From Sphagnum magellanicum (taxonomy: Eukaryota; Streptophyta; Sphagnopsida; Sphagnales; Sphagnaceae), in contig CM038918.1 of assembly GCA_021904315.1 (NCBI GenBank), forward strand, positions 4,603,349-4,667,348: a stretch of 64,000 nucleotides of DNA. Reading direction: 5' to 3'. This document shows, piece after piece, positions 51,131 through 61,345 of this stretch. The notes under the pieces were generated by a model. That model had not been told where the DNA came from. It ran no database searches and saw only the letters and a program-made list of their open reading frames with translations. Each line of letters begins with the position of its first letter. The first letter of the stretch is position 1. Made by a program: the position numbers and the translations under genes.

Positions 51131-51924
51131 ATGTAAGGCTAGATGATTGACAACAAAGTGTGGAAATGGTAGATGAGATAATGATTGGTCAATATTACAA
51201 GCAACAAAGCCGGGCGAAGACCTCTTTTGTTTTAGTTAAAGATTAGGGACTAGCATCCATTTACTCACATCTTGTCATGGCTCCAAATTTCTTATGATAC
51301 AAAAATTGCATTGCCAAAGTGGTGACATCACTGTGTATAGCCTTTTGGAAAGTAATTATGAACAAATTGAGTAGTTGATGACTATAATTCTAGTGAAGAC
51401 AAGAATAGTGATGATCAACACAATGATGATGACAATGGACAATCTTCCTAATGGTAATAAGGGTTAAGTTTTTTTTTGTGATGTACCAATTTGCATTAGT
51501 TTCAATGACCTAAATTGGTTGTAGACATTTCATTTTTTTTGCTTGGATGATTTTATAAATTTTTAGAGCTATGATGTAGGAGAAATTGAATTTGAGTACT
51601 TTTTGTCATTGAAAGTTCAACTAAATTACATAAACTGGTTTCAGAAGGAGGAATTAATGGGTAACAAGTTCACATTCAGGCCAACAGCACAAGCCACATT
51701 ATTTAGTTTACATTATGCACATCTTATATATAAATTCACTTGGTCTTCCCGTCTGTGATGTGACGTTCTGCTACATAATCATTTTTTATGTTTCTGTTGC
51801 GGAACCAGCCATAGGGAAAAGCATTTTCGTCTGGAACTGGCACCCCCGGGAAACCCGTTTGATTTCTACACAACTGTTCGTCCGTCCGTCCGTTCGTCTG
51901 TGATAGGGCGTTTCGACCCGTTAA
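51131..51924. other. Non-coding DNA
   Basis: No gene. A GTCCGTCCGTCC-type repeat lies at about 51871-51898. Confidence 0.35.
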
Positions 51925-51977
51925 CGGTCTCTGCGATGCCGATTTTGCAACCCCCCAGAAATGAGCCGCAGAGACCG
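51925..51977. repeat. Small perfect inverted repeat
   Basis: 11-bp arms CGGTCTCTGCG (51925-51935) and CGCAGAGACCG (51967-51977) with a 31-nt spacer, at the edge where composition becomes GC-rich. Confidence 0.6.
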
Positions 51978-51983
51978 CATCTG

Positions 51984-52220
51984 CTACGTATTTGCTTCTT
52001 TTTTTATCTTTTTTTTGGATTTGTTTTTTCGGAAAAATCTAAGGCTACGTATTTGCTTCTTTTTTTATCTTTTTTTTTTGGATTTGTTTTTTTGAATTTT
52101 TCTCCCCTTCTCTTAAATTAATAAAAATGAAGAAACAAAATAAAAAATAAAAAATAAAAAATGGGTAGAAAAATCTAAGGCTACGTATTTGCTTCTTTTT
52201 TTATCTTTTTTTTTTTGGAT
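51984..52220. repeat. Tandem/dispersed 60-bp repeat, three units
   Basis: Units with GCTACGTATTTGCTTC followed by a T-rich stretch and GGAT start at about 51984, 52044 and 52181. The third is separated by an AAAAATA-rich insert (about 52120-52165). Confidence 0.8.
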
Positions 52221-52353
52221 GACGTCTGGCTAGCAGCTCCAGGGAGCATTCACAACAACCGTGCAGGAGGAGAGGTTGCTTCCGGTCCGAAGTAAGAAGT
52301 AAGTAACGGCGGGGGGGGGGGCACAGGTGCATTATGCACCGGGTTCACACTAG

Positions 52354-52363
52354 TATATATATA
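52354..52363 (+). promoter_or_regulatory. Candidate TATA box for the zinc-finger gene
   Basis: TATATATATA lies about 30-40 bases upstream of where a transcript leading into the exon ending at 52768 could begin. Positional inference only. Confidence 0.3.
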
Positions 52364-52389
52364 GTTAAAAAGATGTTGTCTGTCCCAGG

Positions 52390-52768
52390 ATGTGAATTCA
52401 CGGCTGGAGTGAATTAGCACCCACCAATGCACCAGTTGCGGATGAGCCCGTTGAGGCCGTTTTCTGAATGGACGAAAATCCCATCCTCCTTGCCCGATTT
52501 TTCTTTTTTTTTTTCCACCTCTTCTCTACCCCAAAATTTTACCTCGTCCTACCTACCACCTACCTCCCCCCGTCCTACCTACCACCTACCTCCCCCGTCC
52601 TCCCTACCACCTACCTCCCCCCTCCTACCTACCACCTACCAACCCCACCCCCCCTCACTCCATCGCCAGAGCTCCAGAGACCTCGGGCGGCTGTGGAGCT
52701 GGAGCGGCTGGAGCGGGAGCTGGAGCTGTGGCTGTGGAGCTGGAGCGGCCGGAGCGCACACGAAAAGG
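52390..52768 (+). other. Possible 5' UTR exon of the zinc-finger gene
   Basis: Ends in a strong donor, GAAAAG|GTAAGA at 52768/52769. The matching acceptor could be TTTGTTTAG|G at 53745, 15 bases before the start codon. It contains a CCTACCTACCACC minisatellite (about 52545-52650) and a GGAGCTGGAGCGGC repeat (about 52677-52757). Long open frames here are low-complexity Pro/Ser or Glu/Leu/Arg and are not taken as coding. Confidence 0.3.
52545..52650. repeat. CCTACCTACCACC minisatellite
   Basis: About five units of 21-25 bp with core CCTACCTACCACCTACC. Entirely pyrimidine/A-rich on the + strand. Confidence 0.85.
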
Positions 52769-52805
52769 TAAGAACCCTTTTTCATTTTCTTGCTTGCTTG
52801 CTTGC

Positions 52806-53621
52806 TTTGCTGCAACGTTGCTTTGCCGCAACATAGCAAGCTCTGGAGCCAGGCTCCGGAGCTTTGCTACGCGTTGCTTTGCGGCAACGCAGCAAGCTTC
52901 GGAGCCAGGCTCCGGAGCTTTGCTGCGCGTTGCTTTGCCGCAACGCAGCAAGCTCCGGAGCCAGGCTTCGGAGCTTTGCTGCGCGTTGCTTTGCGGCAAC
53001 GTAACAAGCTCCGGAGCCAGGCTCCGAAGCTTTGCTGCGCGTTGCGTTGCAGCAAGCTCCGGAGCCAGGCTTCGGAGCTTGCTGCGCGTTGCTTTGCTGC
53101 AACGCAGCAAGCTTCGAAGCCTGGCTCCGGAGCTTTGTTGCGCGTTGCTTTGCCGCAACGCAGCAAGCTCTAGAACCAGGCTCCGGAGCTTTGCTGCGCG
53201 TTGCTTTGTTGCAACGCAGCAAGCTCCGAAGCCTGGCTCCGGAGCTTTGCTGCGCATTGCTTTGCTGCGCGTTGCTTTGTTGCAACGCAGCAAGCTCCGA
53301 AGCCTGGCTCCGGAGCTTTGCTGCGCATTGCTTTGCTGCGCGTTGCTTTGTTGCAACGCAGCAAGCTCCGAAGCCTGGCTCCGGAGCTTTGCTGCGCATT
53401 GCTTTGCTGCGCGTTGCTTTGCGGCAACGTAGCAAGCTCCGGAGCCAGGCTCTGGAGCTTTGCTGCGCCTTGCTTTGCTGCGCCTGGCTCCGGAGCTTTA
53501 CTGCGCGTTGCTTTGCTGCGGCTCTGGAGCTTTGCTGCGCGTTGCTTTGCTGTGGTTCCGGAGCTTTGCTGCGCGTTGCTTTGCTGCAACTAAACCCTGC
53601 AACGCAGCAAGCTCTGGAGCG
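52806..53621. repeat. GC-rich palindromic minisatellite, 56-bp and 71-bp units
   Basis: About eleven full units plus several partial ones. A typical unit is AGCAAGCTCCGGAGCC, AGGCTCCGGAGCTTTGC, TGCGCGTTGCTTTGC, then a GCAACGC joint. GCTCCGGAGC is self-complementary and occurs up to twice per unit, and TTGCTGC/GCAGCAA pair too, so either strand can fold strongly. Units near 53209-53420 are 71 bp because of an extra GCATTGCTTTGCTGCGC. It is CpG-dense in an AT-rich setting. Because the unit lacks stops in most frames, long open frames appear on both strands (Ser/Lys/Ala/Gln/Leu/Cys-rich); I treat them as artefacts. It probably sits in an intron of the zinc-finger gene's 5' UTR. Confidence 0.92.
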
Positions 53622-53759
53622 TCTCTTGTAGCAGAAGAAAAAGAAGAACCCTGAACCTTTTGCCCCATCCTCTATATTTTTTATTTTGTTTTGGTTTAGC
53701 TGATTAGAATTAACATTTAACAATAACTAGTGGTCTTTTGTTTAGGGTTGGAGGTTGGA

Positions 53760-55234
53760 ATGGGTAAGAGAAGAAGACTCAGGAAAAGCGGTGGTGGTGA
53801 ACTGGAGGTCAATATGCAAGATGTTGCATCAGATGAGGCGATTCTTCCAAGTGTTGCTGAGCTGGAGGTCAATATGCAAGATGTTGCATCAGATGAGGCG
53901 ATTCTTCCAAGTGTTGCTGTGGCAGATGTGATGATTCTTTTGCCATATGTTGCTGGAGGAGATGAGGGAGTTATTGAGTCACATGTTGCTGCATCTGATG
54001 CAACAATTATTCAGCAAAATGTTGCATCAGATGAAGCAAATAGTGAACAAGATGTTGCATCAGATGAAGAAATGGGTGAGCAAAATGCTGCTCTATCACA
54101 ATTGAAATATAAAGATAGCATTAGTATAGATTGTTTTAGAATGTGTGGACATCAGATTAAAGAAATTGTAAAAGTTTTTTTAGGTTTAATTATATCCGCA
54201 CCTTCCATCATTTGTTGGAAGGTGCGGGATTTTTTTTGTCAAATTTTTTTTATGCAATACCTGAAAACAATGATTTGTAATATCTACATTTTGTTTTTTG
54301 ATCTTTCTTTTTTTGGCTTAGGTCCGGAAGTTCCATCTGATAAGGCAGCTCTGCCACTTGCACTTTTTTGCCCACCGAATTTGGCTCGGAAGGACAAGGA
54401 ATGGACGCATGTTGGGTCCAAATGGAAGTGCAAAGTTGGTAATTGCACTACTGCATATTGTGCAAAATGGCTGTTGACGAAACACTTGAAGGAGGTGCAT
54501 GGGTTGGTGGCTGAAAAGTCCAAACCTGGGAGGCCTTCAACTGCTGCAGGAGGTCCTCGACATCAGGACCATGCCAAGATGAATGCTCGCATCTTGGGAA
54601 ATGCGATGGCTGTGCAGAGGCGGAACGATCAAAAGGTGGCTAGTCACGCTCGTGCCAAAGCACAACGCGAATGGGAAAACCTGGTAGCTGTTGCAAAACA
54701 GTGTCCACCATTCCCAAAACCAGGTTTGGTGAAATTAGCTTCAGAAAAACTTTTGAAAGTGTTGGGGCTTACTGCTTGGGGTGTGGGTAGTGTGCCTCGA
54801 GATGCAGCATCGCGAATGGAGAAAGATGAAGACTTACAAGCGATTATTCGATCCACCCGTTGCGCATATGCACGGCAACTCAAGACGGCATGGGATGCCA
54901 AATATTGGGATCGAAAGTCCAATAAAACAAGTCGGAGAAAACAGTTGGCAGCTGTTTTGGATTTTCATGAATCTAGAATGATTCATGGAAGGTAAGAAAA
55001 AATCATAAGCAATGTTTATTGTTTTTTTATTGCATTTCATCCAAGGTGTGTTAGGGTTTAACTTGGTGGTTTTTGGGTGTTTATAGGGTTCAGGGCCAAA
55101 CACAAGAAGAGTTTGTGGCAACTGCAGTTCAAGTGGAAATGCAACGTCGGCATTTATACATTGCTCGTCATGCAACAAAGGCTGCAAATGCAGCTGCTGC
55201 GTACCGAGCTAAACACGGGATTGTAGATTGCTAG
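53760..55234 (+). CDS. Zinc-finger protein of unknown family, possible transposon accessory gene
   Basis: Start ATG at 53760; the frame is open a little farther upstream but without an ATG. Preferred exons are 53760-54075, 54322-54991 and 55087-55234, giving 377 aa. Intron 1 (54076-54321) has GTGAGC and TTAG borders and compatible phase, and its composition is AT-rich; it is also an open, in-frame 246 bp, so retention would give 459 aa. The protein has a basic N-terminus KRRRLRK, an acidic region with two exact copies of a 20-residue ELEVNMQDVA.. unit (residues 14-53) and looser VASDE repeats, a C2H2-like finger C142-x4-C147-x12-H160-x4-H165, a GRP (AT-hook-like) motif near 174-177, and a long basic Arg/Lys/Ala region to the C-terminus. 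I do not recognise the family. It faces the transposase gene convergently, which suggests, but does not show, a role in the same element. Confidence 0.75.
54196..54227. repeat. Perfect 12-bp hairpin followed by a T-run, inside intron 1
   Basis: Arms CCGCACCTTCCA (54196-54207) and TGGAAGGTGCGG (54216-54227), loop of 8 nt, then eight T from about 54231. It is the only GC-rich patch in an otherwise AT-rich intron. Confidence 0.85.
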
Positions 55235-55560
55235 ACACTGATATGGGTTAGGGTTTAGGGTTATACAGTTAGTTAGGTTTTATAGCCCTTTTACTTTTTG
55301 GACTACCCAATATAATAGCATCTTCTATTCACACTTGTTTTATGGTATATGGTTAAGCATATGTCTTCTTTGTCATAATTTTTTTAGTACTTGAGATGTA
55401 AGAATCAAACCAAAGATCAAAATGAACATTGTGCAATACTTACATCTAATATAATAGCACTCACATCACTTGAAGAGTTTCAAAACAATATACACATTTT
55501 AAACATATAAAATACCTACATCATTTTCTATTATAAATCTCATAAGGAGATTTTCAAATA
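55235..55560. other. 3' flank of the zinc-finger gene
   Basis: Begins with GGGTTTAGGGTT telomere-like motif just after the stop (about 55247-55261). Probably contains the 3' UTR. No gene. Confidence 0.4.
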
Positions 55561-55940
55561 TGCAATACCCACATATACGTCCTAAAATAGTCACAGGCAT
55601 ATTACATTCAATGCAATACCCGCATCTAAGTCCCATAATAGTCGTTGCAATTTTTGGCATCCCTTGCAATACCCGCATCTAAGTCCCATAATAGCCGTTG
55701 GTATTTTTGGCATCTCTTGCAATACCCGCATATGGGCCACCCATAGTTGTTGACATTCGTCATTCGTTGCAATACGTGCATATGGGTCCATGGTTTTCGT
55801 TGGGTTTTATAACATTTCTTGCAATACCCGCATATAGTTTCCATAATAGCCACTGGTTTTTTTTTTGTGTCTCTTGCAATACCCGCATATAGGTCCCATA
55901 ATAGTTGCTGGTTTTTTTCATTCTTTGCAAAACTTACATT
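55561..55940. repeat. 52-bp tandem array with GCAATACCCGCAT core
   Basis: Eight units start near 55561, 55611, 55664, 55718, 55768, 55820, 55875 and 55926, spacing 50-55 bp. The core TTGCAATACCCGCAT(A/C)T is followed by (A/G)GTCCCATAATAG. The core is shared, often inverted, with the ~81-bp arrays around the transposase gene. Confidence 0.88.
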
Positions 55941-56189
55941 TTGTCATAAAATTAATTTAGAATAATAATCAATTTAGGTATATAAAAAGACATATTTTGG
56001 GTATCCATAGCACTTATTTGTTATTTTGAAATGACATTACATGCGAGTTTTGCATTCAGGGTTTAGGGTTTAGGGTGGGTTAGGTTTTCACATAAGGTTT
56101 GCTTCTTACCTTTGTGTGATAACTCCAACCTAATTTTCCTAATCTCTTTGAAGAAAATATACCATAAGATTGTTTTATTTTTATAGTGG

Positions 56190-56305
56190 CCGAAAATACA
56201 GGTATTGCATGTAGGGTAGGATCTTCACTTAAAGAGGGCTTAAACCCCCCATGCGTACTTTCGAGGTGACCCAAAATGCAGGTATTGCATTTAGGGTTCA
56301 GTTTA
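56190..56305. repeat. ~81-bp array, two units
   Basis: Two units with CAGGTATTGCAT(T/G)TAGGG at about 56199 and 56277, separated by ATCTTCACTTAAAGAGG and CATGCGTACTTTCGAGGTGACC. Same family as at 57412, 62390 and 63535. Confidence 0.8.
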
Positions 56306-57411
56306 TATCATTATTTATATATTAAGTGTTATGAATAACAATATATTTGGACCAATATTTAAACCAATATTATACATCATGAAAAATAAAGTTTACATAA
56401 GGACTTGTGTTATAAATCTATAAAATATAAAATATTTTTGACCCACTATATGAATATTTTAACCAAGAAAATATTTACTATATATCAAAAAAGTATAAAT
56501 TAAAATTTCAATTAAACATAGGATTAATATATGGGAGAGATCATTTTTATTATTATGTGAAACAGAAAAGAAAAAAGTAGAAATTACGTGCTTTGAATTT
56601 TTTTTAAACATAATTTAAAATCTTGTTAAATTAAAGACTTTATATTTTATGTTTTTAGTATGAATATACAACTTTAAAAGGGGAAAAAAAATATGAACAT
56701 CTTTGAAAAATATTTAAGCTTGAACTTTTTATTTTTTGGGCTTGACAAACTTTATATTGCATTTAGGGTTGGGTTTTCACAAAAGGTTTGTTTTTTACCT
56801 TTGTGTGATAACTCCAACCTAATTTTCGCAATCTCTTTGAGGAAGATATAAAATGAAATTGGATTGTTTCACATATGTCTAAACCCTAAAATTTTCCCCC
56901 TAATTTAATATAAAATATTTATGATAATTAATGAATTATCAACAAAATTTGTCATATAATTAAATAATTAATAGACCATTATTTCAGATAATTTAGATGA
57001 TTAATTATCAAGAATCAGATAATCATTTATTTATTTAAAATAATTAACTAATCATTTGGCTTAAATTTATTTACTTGAAAATAAAAAGTTGGATTTAATC
57101 AGATTAATTAATTTGATATTTGATTGATTAACTTTAGTATATTTTTGTTTTAATAAGTTTTTGAAATCACTATTTAAGATAATTATTCCATGTTATAGAT
57201 TGCAAGTTCAACTTTTTCATGAAAAGTTTTTACACCAAAATAAGCTTGATCACAATTGTCATTGTATTATTTGTTCCACAAACAATAGAACCTCTTTTAA
57301 AATTCATGAAAAAAAATAAGAGTCATGGATTCCTAATCAACAACCCCAACCTCCATACACACTTTTGTTAACATATGATTTTGAAATTAACTAATTATTT
57401 TAGAGTGACAC
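56306..57411. other. AT-rich spacer between arrays
   Basis: No gene. A block at about 56760-56905 (CTTTGTGTGATAACTCCAACC, then CTAAACCCTAAAATTTTCCCCC) recurs at 62010-62130 and 63165-63280. Confidence 0.55.
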
Positions 57412-57965
57412 TAAATGCAGGTATTGCATTTAGGGTAGGATCTTCATATAAAGAACCCTAAACCCACATGCGTACTTTTGGAGTGACCCTAAATGTAGGT
57501 AATGCATTTAGGGTGGGATCTTCATATAAAGAAACCCTAAACCCCACATGCATACTTTCGGAGTGACCCTAAATGCAGGTATTGCATTTAGGGTGGGATC
57601 TTCATATAAAGAACCTTAAACCCCACATGCGTACTTTCTGAGTGACCCCAAATATAGGTATTGCATTTAGGGTAGGGTTTTTTCAAAGTGACTTTGCGTC
57701 TGCATATTGTGTTTAGGGTTAGGTCTTCACTTAAGGGTATCCAAACCATTTAGATGGGTTTTTTTTTAACGTGTGGGTATTGCATTTAGGCTTGTTTTTC
57801 ATTTAAACTTGCAATACCCGAACTTATACTTACCTTTACTAACTGGAATGTTGGGGTTTCATTGCAATACCTACATCCGTACTTATCTTTACAAACTGGA
57901 ATTTTGGGGCATGATTGCAATACTTGCATTTGTACTTACTTTTACCAACTGGGATTTTGGGGCCT
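57412..57965 (+). repeat. ~550-bp direct repeat, copy 1 (includes ~81-bp array)
   Basis: Four ~81-bp units (cores near 57417, 57498, 57580 and 57660), then a unique-looking part with CTTCACTTAAGGGTATCC, CCATTTAGATGGG and three further GCAATAC cores near 57812, 57870 and 57918. It matches 62390-62945 collinearly. It lies just beyond the 3' end of the transposase gene. Confidence 0.88.
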
Positions 57966-58202
57966 AGTTACAATACCTGCATCTAACACTAATATCATCA
58001 TTATGCTTGTGTTTTTGCATTTCACACTTTTTGTGCTTATTACTTGGAAACAATAATAACCTTTGTGCCATATTAAACTTCATGTGCGTGTTGAATACAT
58101 GATGTTCAAAGAATTTGGGGTATGATTTCCTCCATACAAAATTGATTCTAAAAGAAAATTCTTAGTGCTAATGGCAACAATCTTGATTAGTAATTGAAAC
58201 AT

Positions 58203-60928
58203 TTATTCATGACATCGTTTAGTACGTACATTTGTGTGATTGAGCATTGTTTCATGCCAATCTTTGAGGCGTTTGACACTATTTCCCAATCCATCTTCTA
58301 CACGATGTAACACCAATCCTGGATGTGAAATTGCATTTGCTTTTGTGAGGCGTATGTTACGAATATTACATGCCAATACTCTCATGTGTGAGGTGGCATG
58401 TTCACAAAGTGTCACATCGCCTTCTTTACATTCATTTGTGATCTCTTGCATTGTAGTGACCAATTGTGCAAGAGCCCTTTCCATTGGGGTTGATGAATTT
58501 ATTGTCTCATTAGACCCTACAATGGCACCCATAGGGAGATCATTTTGCTCCATGTTCATGAGCCCATCAAATTTCATGATCCCATCGTCACCTTCAAGAT
58601 GATCATCTTCGTCATCATCATTGGACTCCATATCATCTGGAATATGTTGCGGGTCTGCAAACATGTGACGTAACCCTCCACGATGTGATCCATACCATGT
58701 TCCACAGTAATGAATGATATCCTCTTGAGAAATGTCTGTGCATGTGAGAATGACCTTAATTTGGTGTTTACACATGTTCCCTCGCAATGCCCATTCACAT
58801 GTGCAACAAAACATTTCGGTGAATGGGAATTTCACCATGTAAATAACATTGGGAAGGCGTTGGCTCCGTACGGCCCAAGCTCCATCACTCTCAAGGGTTG
58901 GTTGGTACACATGGCTGAGTGGAATAAGGGTTGCCTTTTCCACACTTCGTGTAATAATGGCCTCCACAACCTTGTTTTTTATGAAACCCCTCTTTTTCAT
59001 TTCCAATGTGTGCATGTAGTGGCGTGCAACGGTTGTTGTTAATCGCCACACCAACCAATCAATCCTACGCCCTCTAAGGCCTTTTGTGTCAAGAGCAAGC
59101 CAACGTTTCAATGCACCATGATATGATTCAATGCTCGCTTGGGTGTCTTGGTTCGAATGGGGCACTCTTCGAACACCCACCATCCATAATTCTACAAACA
59201 TAAACACAATACATAAGGATGAATAACATTATACAAAATAAATTTTGAATGCTGAACCATAATAAATATTATCACTTACCAAATTGATGGTAATAAGTCC
59301 AGAAATAGTTTGTCCACGCATCACCAGGCCTATGTTTATGAAGGCTTTCTTTCACAGCAACCCTCCCACGCTCTTTGAAGTCATCAATTGTTTCTCCATG
59401 ATTGATGGACATGTACATCACATCATGAAGGTCTTGGAGGATTCCACCCCGCACTTCCACATCTTTGATTTTTTCAATACCACGTAGGCGCCATGCTTTG
59501 AGAACATGCCAACAACAAAGGTAGATGGGAACCTTGTCCATACCCCATACGACCCTAATAAGGACACATATGCAATAAAATCTCCATGAGTGGATGGGGT
59601 TAGTACAACATAAAATGCATTTGAAGTAATGAAGAATTTTATGAAAGATATTAAAAAACATTTAAGGAATAAACACAAAGTCGATACTAGGTATAGAACT
59701 AACCGTAATGCCTTCAATTCTTGAGGTGCATCATCAATGAGAAAACATGATGGTTTCCAATGTGGCATGTGTGATAACATCTTCTCTTTTAATGGTTTCA
59801 ACCATTCGATCAAATCTTGCACTGTTTGCCTACTTGTAATGATCCAGGCTAAAGGGACACCCGTGCGATGATCATCAAATCCCATCAAGGTGAATAGATG
59901 GAATTTCATGTCATTTGTGCCAAATGTTGCATCCATAGAAATGGCACCATTGTGACCATATGATAGCATGGACTCACATTGAGTTGGTGTTTGAATACCT
60001 ATGGTGAATGGGACTTGAGTTCCGTTCATTTCACCAACATCTTGGAAAAAGAACACATCTTCTGGATGTTGGAGAGCCCAAGACTGAATTGAAATTGCAG
60101 GGTTAGTGTGTAAACGCCAACTCCCTTTCTTATGTTTCCGATCCAAATATGCAATGTCTTGAAGCCGAATGAAATCATCTCGTGTCATGCTTTGACCCGC
60201 ATTCACACGTTCCCACCAAATTGCTTTATGCTTGTCATATATTTGTTTGGTCGTATAACCTAAGCTTAGTTGGGCCCATATGTGGTCTTTCAATGCTTGT
60301 GACATGCGTGGAGCATAACGAGACATACGAGAAATGGACTCTGGGTCATGCTCACCATGTGCGAATGACCCATCAATTCGTGTATGGGCCTTATGATAAA
60401 TTGTGATCTCAGCCACATCAGGTCGTGTGTATAGACGTTTGATTGAGAATGACGCTAGGCATCCTCGTTTAATAGATCGAGTGTGGGTTGAATTTTCTCG
60501 ATAGTCCTTTGGTCCATATCCGCATTGATACCTAAACCAAAAAACTTTCAAAACGTAAATGATTACATCTTTGGTATATGAATTAAAGAAATTAAAAAGG
60601 TTAATGCCATAAATGTTTACCATGTATGCCCGAGGTGGTTTTTGATAGTTGGTTGCTTGACATCCATTTGGCTTGGAATGTTTTTGTGAACACTCCATTC
60701 CATAGGGGTGCTTGTATCCCCTCGTTCACCTTCCAAGAATTCCGCGACGCGAGCATATGGAACATAAGCAAATTGAATGGTCACTTTATTTTGCCCTCCA
60801 TGGCGTATCCCAGATGTCCACACCAAGTCTTTGTTTGAGAAAGGGGATTTGGTGGGGTTTTGGACATGAATGGAATGGGACTTTGGAACCCTTCCCATGA
60901 TTGAAGGAAGTAGGACAAATTCCTGCAT
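58203..60928 (-). CDS. Mutator-like element (MULE) transposase, apparently intact
   Basis: Four exons on the - strand with good borders and phases: 60928-60621, 60531-59704, 59554-59280, 59191-58203; 2400 bp, 799 aa, no internal stops. Domains: a WRKY-GCM1/FAR1-like finger (C106, C127, H149, H152); a MULE catalytic core with D303 in SMDATFG, D369/D370 in FLIDDAPQE, C392-x2-H395 in LCCWHVLKAW, and E492 in QASIESYHG as likely third acid; a SWIM finger C600-x-C602-x8-C611-x-H613; an acidic stretch at about 656-673; and a basic C-terminal tail. These transposases cut and rejoin DNA at element ends in the nucleus; domesticated relatives (FAR1/FHY3) are transcription factors. The start is chosen as the first ATG in frame, but TTGATGCAG|G there could be a splice acceptor, so an upstream exon is possible. 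Intactness suggests recent activity or selection. Confidence 0.88.
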
Positions 60929-60974
60929 CAAGAGAATTTATAATTCTCTAAACATTCATCATTGAACAAAAACC

Positions 60975-61345
60975 CAAAATGCAATACATACATGGCTCCT
61001 TTAAAATCAATGTTGTGACTTGGAATTCCCATTACAACACCCATATCATGATATAAAAAACCTATTATTCCAATGTACATAACGTACAATACTTGCATTA
61101 TGAACCCATATACTAAAACAAATTTTGGCAATACCCACATTGAGCTACTAAACCTCCCATCATTGAAAATTTTCCCATATGCAATACCCATATTGTACCT
61201 TAAACCCATGATGTCTGAAAACCCCATGTAGCAATACCCACATAGTGATAAATTAATGCACATTGTTTGAGAGGTACAAAATGCAATACCTACATTAAGC
61301 CAAAAAACCCACACTGGTTGTGGGTAGTCAATGCATTATTCGCAT
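60975..61345. repeat. Cluster of GCAATACCCACAT motifs upstream of the transposase gene
   Basis: Variants of GCAATACC(C/T)ACAT occur near 60979, 61088, 61128, 61180, 61232 and 61283, on the + strand, so within a few hundred bases 5' of the transposase start. A long open frame here on the - strand arises from the motif and is not taken as a gene. Confidence 0.75.

Noticed and set aside
52427..52836. Pro/Ser/Thr-rich and Glu/Leu/Arg-rich frames upstream of the zinc-finger gene
   Set aside because: Produced by the CCTACC and GGAGCT repeats; better explained as a 5' UTR exon ending in a splice donor.
52655..53723. Long open frames (up to ~310 codons) on both strands in the GC-rich block
   Set aside because: All follow the minisatellite period, are low-complexity (Ser/Lys/Ala/Gln/Leu/Cys) and exist simultaneously in several frames on both strands.
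54196..54240. Hairpin plus T-run resembling a bacterial intrinsic terminator
   Set aside because: The surrounding gene is spliced and eukaryotic; kept only as a hairpin within an intron.
55561..55940. Regularly spaced repeats resembling a CRISPR array
   Set aside because: Eukaryotic setting, similar spacers between units, no cas genes; it is a simple tandem array.
60929..61314. 128-codon - strand frame just upstream of the transposase
   Set aside because: Composed of ATGTGGGTATTGC-type repeats (MWV, MGI); no domain, though an upstream non-coding or coding exon cannot be excluded.
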